Source: Arthrobacter sp. SPG23
GTDB taxonomy: Bacteria; Actinomycetota; Actinomycetes; Actinomycetales; Micrococcaceae
Assembly: GCF_000876655.1 (NCBI RefSeq)
Contig: NZ_JYCN01000016.1
Location: 62,001 to 126,000 of the forward strand
Reading direction: 5' to 3'
Length of the DNA stretch: 64,000 nt
Positions within the stretch are counted from its first letter, which is position 1. Every line of letters begins with the position of its first letter. Under the pieces are notes generated by a model. It did not search any database. It was given only the letters and a program-made list of their open reading frames with translations, and was not told the origin of the DNA. This document shows positions 51,133-58,579 of the stretch, piece by piece. Position numbers and translations under genes: made by a program.

Positions 51133-51437
51133 CCTCGGGAGTGCGGGTCGAAGGGTGCTCCCCCAAGTTACGCCGGCCTGACATGGGGCAACACGGTTGT
51201 GAAGGGACGGCGACGACTGGGGACGCCTCGGTCTCAGAAGGCGCATCGCTGCCGGCCCCGTCCACACGGTCGTGCTGGCACGGACCGAAAACCTGGAAAA
51301 ATACGCGCCACTGCCGGTGTCCAAAGAAACGACCTCTCACCTCGCCGAAAGAAAGAATTTGTCCCCTGGCGAGGCGTAATCTGAACGGAATCCGGCTCAA
51401 GGCAAGCCGGTATGGAACGCCGCGGAGTCGACCCGCC
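51133..51437. other. intergenic between selB and benE
   Basis: About 305 bp between convergent genes. Several short frames cross it but none is convincing, and no hairpin stands out. Confidence 0.35.
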
Positions 51438-52721
51438 CTAGAGATCGAGATGGTCCGCGTGCTCAAGCAGCCTGGAAACCGCGTAACCGATTACCAGTCC
51501 CCAGAACGCGGAGTGGATGTTGAAAAGGTTCAGGCCGGAAATCGTGACCACGAATGTCACCAGTGATCCCAGCGTGAAGGCAGTGGCGAAGGCCGTCACA
51601 AAGGCCTGCTGAAGGGCCCGTAGCATCGCGATTCCGCCCAGGGTGAGGACGAACTCCTTGGGGCTGGCAAGCATCAGCCTCGTGAGCAAGGGGGCCAGTA
51701 CGGCGCAGGCAACGGCCAGTGTGCCGTAGACGACGGCGGCCGAGTACTGGCGCTGTTTGGTTCCTGAGGATGTCAACAGAGCATTGGTAGGGCCCGTGAC
51801 GCATGCTGAAATGGCGCCGAATGAAGCATTGAGCACGGAAAAGGCCCAAGAGGCGACTGCAAAGGCGTTAATAGGTGGGGGATGGCCGGCAGCCCGGAGG
51901 ACGGCGATACCTTGCCCGTTCTGAACAAACAACACGGTCAGGGCCAGGGGAATAACCAACTCGAGCTGGGCTGCCCAGGTGAAGTTGGGAACTGTGAACA
52001 CGGGTGCAGCCAGCAGGGGTCCTGCTTCTCCGAGGACGAACTGGCCGCTTACCGCCACGGCCACGCAGCCGGCCATCAAGGTACCGAGTACCGGCGGAAG
52101 GAAGCGTCCCAGGACCGGTACGGCAGTGAGCAGCAGGAATGATGCCACCATCGGGCCGGCAACGGCCGGATTGGACTGCGTCGAGGCAATAATGTCTGTG
52201 CCGAACTTAAGGAATACCGCGGCCACCATGGCCATGACGATCTGTATTGGCATCCGGGCCATGATTCGGCGGACCACGCCGCTGGCGCCCAAGGCCAGGA
52301 TGAGTACGCCCGACGTGAAAAAGGCTCCAACCACTTCCGCAAAGGACAGGTGCTGCAGGGACGGGCCCAGGAGTACCGTGCCGGGAATGGACCAGGCAAA
52401 GCCGAGGGGCTGACGATACAGCAGCGACATGACCAGGGTTGCTGCTCCGCCGGAAAATAGAATGCCGAACACCCAGGATGCGAGCTGAGCTTCACTAAGT
52501 CCCCCCGCCGTTCCAACAGCCAGAGCTATAGCTATCGGGCCGGAAGCGGAGAAGATGAGGCCGATCACCCCGTTGGAAATATAAGGCATGCCGAGGTCAC
52601 GGAAGACCTGTCGCACGCCTGCGGGACGGACACCCGGGCGTTCCAGCAGGGTCTGTCGTACGCGGGCCGCAGCAGTTTCCGTTTCGGGGACGGCGGGCGG
52701 GTCCTGGCGGGATTGTGGCAT
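51438..52721 (-). CDS. benE: benzoate/H+ symporter BenE
   Basis: Inner-membrane benzoate transporter of about 427 residues with 11-12 hydrophobic segments. Family segments ISNGVIGLIFSASGPIAIAL, FGILFSGGAATLVMSLLYRQ, PLGFAWSIPGTVLLGPSLQH and VTGPTNALLTSSG with YSAAVVYG. ATG 52721 has AGGAG six bases upstream; the longer N-terminus is rejected. It lies downstream of catA on the same strand, separated by a strong hairpin, so it may depend on its own promoter or on read-through. Confidence 0.9.
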   Translation of the reverse strand: MPQSRQDPPAVPETETAAARVRQTLLERPGVRPAGVRQVFRDLGMPYISNGVIGLIFSASGPIAIALAVGTAGGLSEAQLASWVFGILFSGGAATLVMSLLYRQPLGFAWSIPGTVLLGPSLQHLSFAEVVGAFFTSGVLILALGASGVVRRIMARMPIQIVMAMVAAVFLKFGTDIIASTQSNPAVAGPMVASFLLLTAVPVLGRFLPPVLGTLMAGCVAVAVSGQFVLGEAGPLLAAPVFTVPNFTWAAQLELVIPLALTVLFVQNGQGIAVLRAAGHPPPINAFAVASWAFSVLNASFGAISACVTGPTNALLTSSGTKQRQYSAAVVYGTLAVACAVLAPLLTRLMLASPKEFVLTLGGIAMLRALQQAFVTAFATAFTLGSLVTFVVTISGLNLFNIHSAFWGLVIGYAVSRLLEHADHLDL

Positions 52722-52750
52722 GTCGGCTCCTGGCAACGGCGGCACAAGAT

Positions 52751-52786
52751 ACAGGCGCTCCGGAGGTGACCCTCCGGAGCGCCTGT
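52751..52786 (-). terminator. strong hairpin terminator after catA
   Basis: Perfect 16-bp stem ACAGGCGCTCCGGAGG-TGAC-CCTCCGGAGCGCCTGT between the catA stop (52827) and benE. No T run. Confidence 0.7.
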
Positions 52787-52826
52787 GGTGCCGGAGGGAA
52801 CCGGCACCATTTGTGAGCGGTGGTTC

Positions 52827-53723
52827 TTACTTGTGCTGGCCTTCTTTGGCGAGGACGTAGTCATAGACCACTTCTTCGCCGGCGCCGCCATCCGTGCGCG
52901 GCTTGGGATCGAGCATAAGTTCAGGCTTGACTGCGGAGGCAATGTCGTCGGCGTTGTGGGGGTCGCCGGGGAAGTAGAGCTGCTGAGTTACAGGCTGGAA
53001 GCCGGGCGCCGAGACCTTGATGTGGATGTGCGCCGGGCGCCAGGCATGCCAGCCTGCCGCGCTGATCAGCTGCCCGCAGGCCCCGTCCGTGGGGATCTGG
53101 TACGGCGCCGGGCGCATCGTGTTGATTTCGAAGCGGCCGTCGTCGTCCGCCTTGACCGTTGCCCGGAACAGCCATTCCGGGAGGCCCGGCGCGTACTGGG
53201 AATAGAACCCGGCGCTGTCGGCGTGCCAAATCTCCACCTGTGCGTTCCGGATTGGATTACCGTCCGTATCGGTGAAGCGGCCGCTGAAGTGCAGCGGGGT
53301 GCCCTCCTCGTCCTCACGCATTTCGACGGTCCCCGGGGTCTGGAGCAACGGGGAGCCCGGCACGTAGTAGGGTCCTTCGATGGTGCCCACAGTGCCGGGG
53401 CGGTCCTGCGAGTTGACGTCCTCCACGGTGTGCTCCAGCCACACGTCGAGGAACAGCGGCCATTCCCCGTCAGTTCCCACTTTGATGAGCCAGGCTTTGA
53501 GTGCGTTGTATTCCTCGTAGGTGACCTGGTGTTCGACGACGATGTCGTTGGCGGCCTTGATCAGTGCCCCCGCCAGCAGGCTCACTCTTTCTTTCGGCAC
53601 ATCCAGACGGGAGAGCTTGCCTGAGACGGTGAAGCGTTCGGTGGCCTTGGAGCCGGCTTCGACGGCAGTGCCTTCGTCCTCTTTGCGGGTGTCTGCTTGG
53701 GTCTCGGTCATGGTGATGTCCAT
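52827..53723 (-). CDS. catA: catechol 1,2-dioxygenase
   Basis: Intradiol ring-cleavage enzyme turning catechol into cis,cis-muconate with Fe(III). About 298 residues. N-terminal dimer-helix domain (KAANDIVVEHQVTYEEYNAL), then GTIEGPYYVPGSPLLQ with the first Tyr ligand, NAQVEIWHADSAGFYSQYAP with the second, and the His pair in WRPAHIHIKVSAPG, with YFPGDPHNADD following. AGAGGAG lies immediately before ATG 53723; a second ATG at 53711 is possible. Divergent from benA, sharing a 316-bp control region. Confidence 0.93.
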   Translation of the reverse strand: MDITMTETQADTRKEDEGTAVEAGSKATERFTVSGKLSRLDVPKERVSLLAGALIKAANDIVVEHQVTYEEYNALKAWLIKVGTDGEWPLFLDVWLEHTVEDVNSQDRPGTVGTIEGPYYVPGSPLLQTPGTVEMREDEEGTPLHFSGRFTDTDGNPIRNAQVEIWHADSAGFYSQYAPGLPEWLFRATVKADDDGRFEINTMRPAPYQIPTDGACGQLISAAGWHAWRPAHIHIKVSAPGFQPVTQQLYFPGDPHNADDIASAVKPELMLDPKPRTDGGAGEEVVYDYVLAKEGQHK

Positions 53724-54039
53724 ACTCCTCTTTGAATAAAGGACAGGAAATGCTCCTGTGCCATTGCGAAGGCGTGCGGCCGGACTTGCACCTGCCACCA
53801 CGCGACCTCGGGTGATGTCCGTCTCATCGTAGGCTTCAAATAAGGACGCTACAAATATCGATTTAGCCTGTTTTCAGTCAAAAAGGCGACATAAAGACAC
53901 CCTTGGTCGAACCTAGGTTTTTGCCTGATGTGAGAGCTGTCACGGTGGACAAGAATTACCTGACAACGTCCTGGGCGTTCCGCGACGCTAGCCGGACCAC
54001 CCGCCCATCCGTCCAGCACTCTCCAATGAAGGAGCAGCC
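53724..54039. promoter_or_regulatory. divergent catA/benA control region
   Basis: 316 bp with a locally AT-richer stretch around 53835-53930 (for example TTCAAATAAGG and AAATATCGATTTAG), where both promoters must lie. AGGCT and AGCCT flank that stretch as a widely spaced inverted repeat (53833-53875). A LuxR/LAL regulator downstream of benD and CatR are the likely binders. No exact -35/-10 pair can be defended. Confidence 0.45.
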
Positions 54040-55422
54040 ATGACCGAGAACATGACCCATGTCCGCGAGGTCCTTGCCGACGCCGTGATCGACGACCGTG
54101 AGAACGGCGTCATCCGGGCCAAGCGCGAGATTTTCACGGATGAAGAGATTTTCGAACTGGAGATGAAGCACATCTTCGAGGGCAACTGGGTTTACCTGGC
54201 CCACGAATCCCAGATCCCCAACGTGGGGGACTACTTCACCACCAACATCGGCCGTACTCCTGTGGTGATCACCCGTGACAAGGACGAAAAGCTCAATTGC
54301 ATCGTCAACGCCTGCTCACACCGCGGTGCGATGCTGTGCCGCCGCAAGACGGACAACCGCACCACGTTCACCTGTCCGTTTCACGGCTGGACGTTCAAGA
54401 ATTCCGGTGAACTGCTCAAGGTTAAAGACTCCCGCAATGCCGGCTACCCGGAGACGTTCAACAAAGAGGGCTCCCACGACCTCACTAGGGTTGCCCGTTT
54501 CGAGTCTTACCGGGGCTTCCTGTTTGGCTCGCTGAAAGCTGACGTTCTCCCGCTCGAAGAGCACCTGGGTGACGCCACCAAGGTGATCGATTCGATCGTG
54601 GACCAGTCCCCGGAGGGACTGGAGGTGCTGCGTGGGTCCTCCACCTACACCTACGACGGCAACTGGAAGGTGCAGGCGGAGAACGGCGCCGACGGCTACC
54701 ACGTGACCGCGGTCCACTGGAACTACGCTGCCACTACGGCCCGCCGCACCGCCGGAGACTCCGCGAACAAGACCAAGGCCATGGACGCCGGCAAGTGGGG
54801 CAAGGTCAAGGGCGGTTTCTATTCCTACGACCATGGACACCTGCTGCTGTGGCAAGAATGGACAAACCCGGAGGACCGCCCGCTGTGGGACCGCCGCGAG
54901 GAGCTCGTCGCCAAGTATGGCGAGGAGATGGCCAACTTCATGATCAATATTTCGCGTAACCTCTGCCTTTACCCGAACGTCTACATCATGGACCAGTTCT
55001 CCTCGCAGATCCGCCATTTCCGTCCCATCTCAGCGGACCAGACAGAGGTGACGATCTACTGCATCGCCCCGAAGGGCGAATCACAGGAGAACCGGTCCAA
55101 GCGCATCCGCCAGTATGAAGACTTCTTCAACGCCACCGGCATGGCCACTCCCGACGATCTCGAGGAGTTCCGGTCCTGCAACAAAACCTACTGGGCTACT
55201 TCTGCGCCTTGGAACGATATGACTCGCGGGTCCACCCACGAGATTGCGGGCCCTGACGAGCAGGCCCAGGCGCTCGGAATGACCAGGGTCATCGCGTCCG
55301 GGGTACGAACCGAGGACGAGGGGCTTTACCCCATCCAGCACGGGTACTGGAAGGAAGTCATGGACCGTGCCCTGGCGGAGGAGGAGACCTCCGCACTGGA
55401 CGCTGTTCCAGTCCGAGCCTGA
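54040..55422 (+). CDS. benA: benzoate 1,2-dioxygenase large subunit
   Basis: Rieske non-haem iron oxygenase alpha subunit, 460 residues. Rieske site [11 protein letters not shown] followed by [16 protein letters not shown] gives Cys-x-His and Cys-x-x-His. The mononuclear iron His pair is in [16 protein letters not shown]. With BenB and BenC it dihydroxylates benzoate to the 1,2-cis-diol. Starts at ATG 54040 after GAAGGAGCA. First gene of benABCD, facing catA. Confidence 0.95.
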   Translation: MTENMTHVREVLADAVIDDRENGVIRAKREIFTDEEIFELEMKHIFEGNWVYLAHESQIPNVGDYFTTNIGRTPVVITRDKDEKLNCIVNACSHRGAMLCRRKTDNRTTFTCPFHGWTFKNSGELLKVKDSRNAGYPETFNKEGSHDLTRVARFESYRGFLFGSLKADVLPLEEHLGDATKVIDSIVDQSPEGLEVLRGSSTYTYDGNWKVQAENGADGYHVTAVHWNYAATTARRTAGDSANKTKAMDAGKWGKVKGGFYSYDHGHLLLWQEWTNPEDRPLWDRREELVAKYGEEMANFMINISRNLCLYPNVYIMDQFSSQIRHFRPISADQTEVTIYCIAPKGESQENRSKRIRQYEDFFNATGMATPDDLEEFRSCNKTYWATSAPWNDMTRGSTHEIAGPDEQAQALGMTRVIASGVRTEDEGLYPIQHGYWKEVMDRALAEEETSALDAVPVRA

Positions 55423-55459
55423 CCCAGAGCCCGCCGGAACCAGAGAGAGCACAGAACCC

Positions 55460-55996
55460 ATGACCAACCTGACCCAAACCGCCCCGGTCCTGAAGACCGC
55501 GGAGGAGATCGCAACCCTCGAGACCGTCCGGACGTTCCTTTACCGGGAAGCCCGCCTGCTGGACGACCGCCAGTTCGATGAATGGCTTGAGTGCTACCAC
55601 CCGGACTCCGAATTCTGGATGCCCGCGTGGGACGTCGACGACCAGCTGACGCAGGATCCCCAGAACGAGATCTCCCTTATCTACTACGACAACCGCGGCG
55701 GCATCGAGGACCGGGTGTTCCGGATCAAGACCGACCGGTCTTCTGCCACTTCCCTTCCCGAGCCGCGCACGGGCCACAACATCACGGACATCGAGGTTTT
55801 GGCGAACGACGGCGGCCAGGTCCAGGTGCGCTTCAACTGGTTCACCCTCTACTTCCGCTACAACACGACGGACACGTACTTCGGCACCAGCTTCTACACG
55901 ATCGACCTTTGCGGCCCGGAGCCGGTGATCCTGAAGAAGAAAGTGGTCCTGAAGAACGATTACATCCACCACGTGGTGGACGTCTACATGATCTGA
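55460..55996 (+). CDS. benB: benzoate 1,2-dioxygenase small subunit
   Basis: Beta subunit of the dioxygenase, about 178 residues with the cystatin-like fold of ring-hydroxylating beta subunits: LYREARLLDDRQFDEWLECY, FWMPAWDVDDQLTQDPQNEI, SLIYYDNRGGIEDRVFRIKT and the C-terminal KKVVLKNDYIHHVVDVYMI. Structural role in the alpha3beta3 complex. ATG 55460 gives the family N-terminus. A long hairpin separates it from benC. Confidence 0.95.
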   Translation: MTNLTQTAPVLKTAEEIATLETVRTFLYREARLLDDRQFDEWLECYHPDSEFWMPAWDVDDQLTQDPQNEISLIYYDNRGGIEDRVFRIKTDRSSATSLPEPRTGHNITDIEVLANDGGQVQVRFNWFTLYFRYNTTDTYFGTSFYTIDLCGPEPVILKKKVVLKNDYIHHVVDVYMI

Positions 55997-56040
55997 CCTG
56001 CCGTGCGGCGCCCGGGAGTTCCCGTGCGCCGCACGGCAGG
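55997..56040 (+). promoter_or_regulatory. intercistronic hairpin between benB and benC
   Basis: Starts at the base after the benB stop. Perfect 15-bp stem CCTGCCGTGCGGCGC / GCGCCGCACGGCAGG, with a further CGGGA-GT-TCCCG stem in the loop. No T run. Its place inside the operon suggests partial termination or 3'-end protection of benAB mRNA, lowering benC relative to benAB; this is inference. Confidence 0.6.
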
Positions 56041-56119
56041 CCCCCCACACCCGTGCCCGCCGGGCACGCCAGAACTTTTCCCGGGTCGCGTTGAGGCGGC
56101 CCCCAGCCAGGAGGAAACC

Positions 56120-57691
56120 ATGGGCCACAAAGTTGCCCTCAGCTTCGAAGACGGCGTCACCAAAGTCATCAAGGTCGGCGACTACGAGACCGTGATGGAC
56201 GCCGCGTACAAGGCCCGCATCAATATTCCGTCGGACTGTCGTGACGGGGCATGCGGTACCTGCAAGGCCTTCTGCGATTCCGGCTCCTTCGATCCGGGCG
56301 ACTACATCGACGACGCCATGACGGAGGAAGAGCTCGACAAGGGCTACATGCTTACCTGCCAAGCGGTTCCCGAGTCTGATCTGGCCATTCAAATCCCCGC
56401 CACGTCCGAATCGGCGAAAACCGGAGCCAGTTCCTTCACTTCAACTGTGAAGGAACTCAACAAACACTCGGAAACCACGGTGTCGTTTACCTTGGAGGTG
56501 GAAAACCGGGACGCCCTTGCCTTCCTGCCGGGCCAGTACGTCAACATCAAGGTCCCCGGAACCGACGCGGAGCGTTCATATTCGTTCAGCAGCGGCCCCG
56601 AGGTTCAGGACTCCTCATTCATGGTGAGGGTGACGCCTCAGGGTGCGATGTCCGAGTATCTGCGGGACCGGGCTGCGGTGGGAGACGCCATCGAGTTCAC
56701 GGGCCCCTACGGATCGTTCTTCCTGCGTGAGCCCAAGCGGCCGCTGCTGCTCCTTGCTGGAGGTACCGGCCTGGCGCCGCTCCTGTCCATCCTCGAGAAG
56801 CTTTCCGAGAACCCGGCGTCGGTACCGGTCCATCTGATTTATGGCCTGACCCGTGAGGCGGACATCGTTGGCCTTGAGTGGCTGCGGGACTATGAGGCGA
56901 AGCTGCCCGGATTTACGTGGGACTACATTGCTTCCGAAACTGGCACGTCGGCTCCCCACACGGGCTATGTCACCCAGATCATCGAGCCAAAGCATCTGAA
57001 CGACGGCGATGTTGACATCTACCTGTGCGGCCCCCCTCCCATGGTCAACGCCGTGTCGAAATGGCTGGACTCCGAGGGCATCAAGCCCGCCAACTTTTAC
57101 TTCGAGCGCTTTGCCCCGAAGGAAACCACCGGCGGGGACGCGGAGACAGGTGCGCCGGCAGCCGCCGAGAAGATTGCGGCCGACGGCGACACGATGAGCC
57201 GCAGTGAGGCCGTTTCGTCCCTGGCGACCGGCCGGCTGGATTTCCGTAAAGAGGACAGCTTCGCACAGCTTGACGCGCGCATGGGCCTGGAACTCGCAGT
57301 GAGCGAACTGATGGTGGGCCGCCTGAGCGAGGAGCAGCTGCACCAGTTCCGCCGCCTCGCCGAGGCAACCAGGCGCTCTGTAAATGCCGGCACCATCCAG
57401 GAACCGGAAGAGTTCGCGCGGACTAATGAGGAGTTCCACGAATACCTCTTCATGGTCTGCGACAACCCCATGCTGCTCGAGTCCTACCGCCGGCTGGACG
57501 TCCACGCGCAGATGGCGGCGGCCTTCGAAACGGGAACCAGGATTTTCGAGCGGGTCATACAGGACCATCTTGATGTCGTTGACGCTTTTGAGCGCCAGGA
57601 CAAAGCACGGGTCCGGGAGGTCATCATGGCCCACGCCCACGATGCCAAGGAAACCATGGCCGGCGCCATCGACGCCAGGGCCGGTCGCTGA
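56120..57691 (+). CDS. benC: benzoate dioxygenase reductase BenC with C-terminal FCD-like domain
   Basis: NADH reductase of the dioxygenase, 523 residues. Residues 1-95 form a plant-type 2Fe-2S ferredoxin (Cys40, Cys45, Cys48, Cys80; CRDGACGTC). FAD-binding RSYSFSSGP near 153 and NAD-binding LLLAGGTGLAPLLSIL near 213 follow, ending about residue 335 with YFERFAP. The usual BenC stops there. Here a linker leads to about 140 helical residues (from LDARMGLELAVSELMVGRL, through FARTNEEFHEYLFMVCDNPM, to VIMAHAHDAKETM) that look like the FCD ligand-binding domain of GntR regulators, without an HTH. Long BenC forms occur in other actinobacteria. Confidence 0.92.
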   Translation: MGHKVALSFEDGVTKVIKVGDYETVMDAAYKARINIPSDCRDGACGTCKAFCDSGSFDPGDYIDDAMTEEELDKGYMLTCQAVPESDLAIQIPATSESAKTGASSFTSTVKELNKHSETTVSFTLEVENRDALAFLPGQYVNIKVPGTDAERSYSFSSGPEVQDSSFMVRVTPQGAMSEYLRDRAAVGDAIEFTGPYGSFFLREPKRPLLLLAGGTGLAPLLSILEKLSENPASVPVHLIYGLTREADIVGLEWLRDYEAKLPGFTWDYIASETGTSAPHTGYVTQIIEPKHLNDGDVDIYLCGPPPMVNAVSKWLDSEGIKPANFYFERFAPKETTGGDAETGAPAAAEKIAADGDTMSRSEAVSSLATGRLDFRKEDSFAQLDARMGLELAVSELMVGRLSEEQLHQFRRLAEATRRSVNAGTIQEPEEFARTNEEFHEYLFMVCDNPMLLESYRRLDVHAQMAAAFETGTRIFERVIQDHLDVVDAFERQDKARVREVIMAHAHDAKETMAGAIDARAGR

Positions 57692-58518
57692 TGACACAGC
57701 CGTATGCCGGACAGTTCGTTACTCCCGCCCGGTACGCCGGCAAGGTAGTTCTTGTGACGGGTTCCGCCCAGGGCATCGGCCAGAAGGTGGCCGAGCGCAT
57801 CGGTGCCGAGGGCGGCGCCGTCGTCCTCGTAGACCGGGCCGAGTTGGTCCATGAGGTGGCGAACGGGATACAGGAGGCAGCACAGGGAACCGGTTCAGGT
57901 GGCTCGGCCACCTCGGTGACTGCGGATCTGGAGACCTTCGCAGGAGCACAGCAGGCCGTGGACGCGGCACTGGCCGCCCACGGCCGCGTGGATGTGCTGG
58001 TTAACAACGTCGGCGGCACCATCTGGGCCCGCCCCTACGAAGAATATGACGAAGACAAGATCGAGAAAGAGATCCGGCGCTCCCTCTTTCCCACCCTGTG
58101 GACCTGCCGGGCCGTTCTGCCTGCCATGCTCCATCAGGGCTCAGGCACCATCGTCAACGTTTCCTCGGTGGCCACCCGCGGGCTGCACCGGGTGCCGTAT
58201 GCGGCGGCCAAAGGGGGTGTCAATGCCCTGACCCAGTCATTGGCGATGGAGGTGGGAGGGCGCGGCATCCGCGTGGTTGCGACAGCCCCCGGCGGCACCG
58301 AGGCGCCACCCCGCAAGATCAAGCGCGGGCCCGAGGCCGAATCCTCCACCGAGAAGGCCTGGTACCAGGCGATCGTTGACCAAACCGTGGAGTCGTCCTT
58401 CATGAAGCGCTACGCGACGTTGGACGAGCAGGCCGCGCCGATAGTCTTCCTCGGATCAGATGAGGCGTCATACCTGACGGGCACCATCCTTCCGGTTGCT
58501 GGCGGGGACCAGGGCTGA
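57691..58518 (+). CDS. benD: benzoate-diol dehydrogenase
   Basis: SDR that oxidises and decarboxylates the cis-diol to catechol, 275 residues. VVLVTGSAQGIGQKVAERIG with the NAD motif, NNVGGTIWARPYEEYDEDKI (a BenD-typical stretch), catalytic Ser in VNVSSVATRG and Tyr-Lys in PYAAAKGGVNALTQ, plus APPRKIKRG and a C-terminal GTILPVAGGDQG. ATG overlaps the benC stop (TGATG). Completes the conversion that feeds CatA. Confidence 0.95.
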   Translation: MTQPYAGQFVTPARYAGKVVLVTGSAQGIGQKVAERIGAEGGAVVLVDRAELVHEVANGIQEAAQGTGSGGSATSVTADLETFAGAQQAVDAALAAHGRVDVLVNNVGGTIWARPYEEYDEDKIEKEIRRSLFPTLWTCRAVLPAMLHQGSGTIVNVSSVATRGLHRVPYAAAKGGVNALTQSLAMEVGGRGIRVVATAPGGTEAPPRKIKRGPEAESSTEKAWYQAIVDQTVESSFMKRYATLDEQAAPIVFLGSDEASYLTGTILPVAGGDQG

Positions 58519-58579
58519 GCCCACTGTGATGGATATCCGCCGTCAGGTCCGGCCGGCCGGCTCCGGTAGAGTTGCGGCC

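Noticed and set aside
58496..58579. Upstream starts (58496, 58529) for the LuxR/LAL regulator
   Set aside because: They lie within or at the end of benD, lack ribosome binding sites and add residues not expected before the ATPase domain; ATG 58580 was kept with some doubt.
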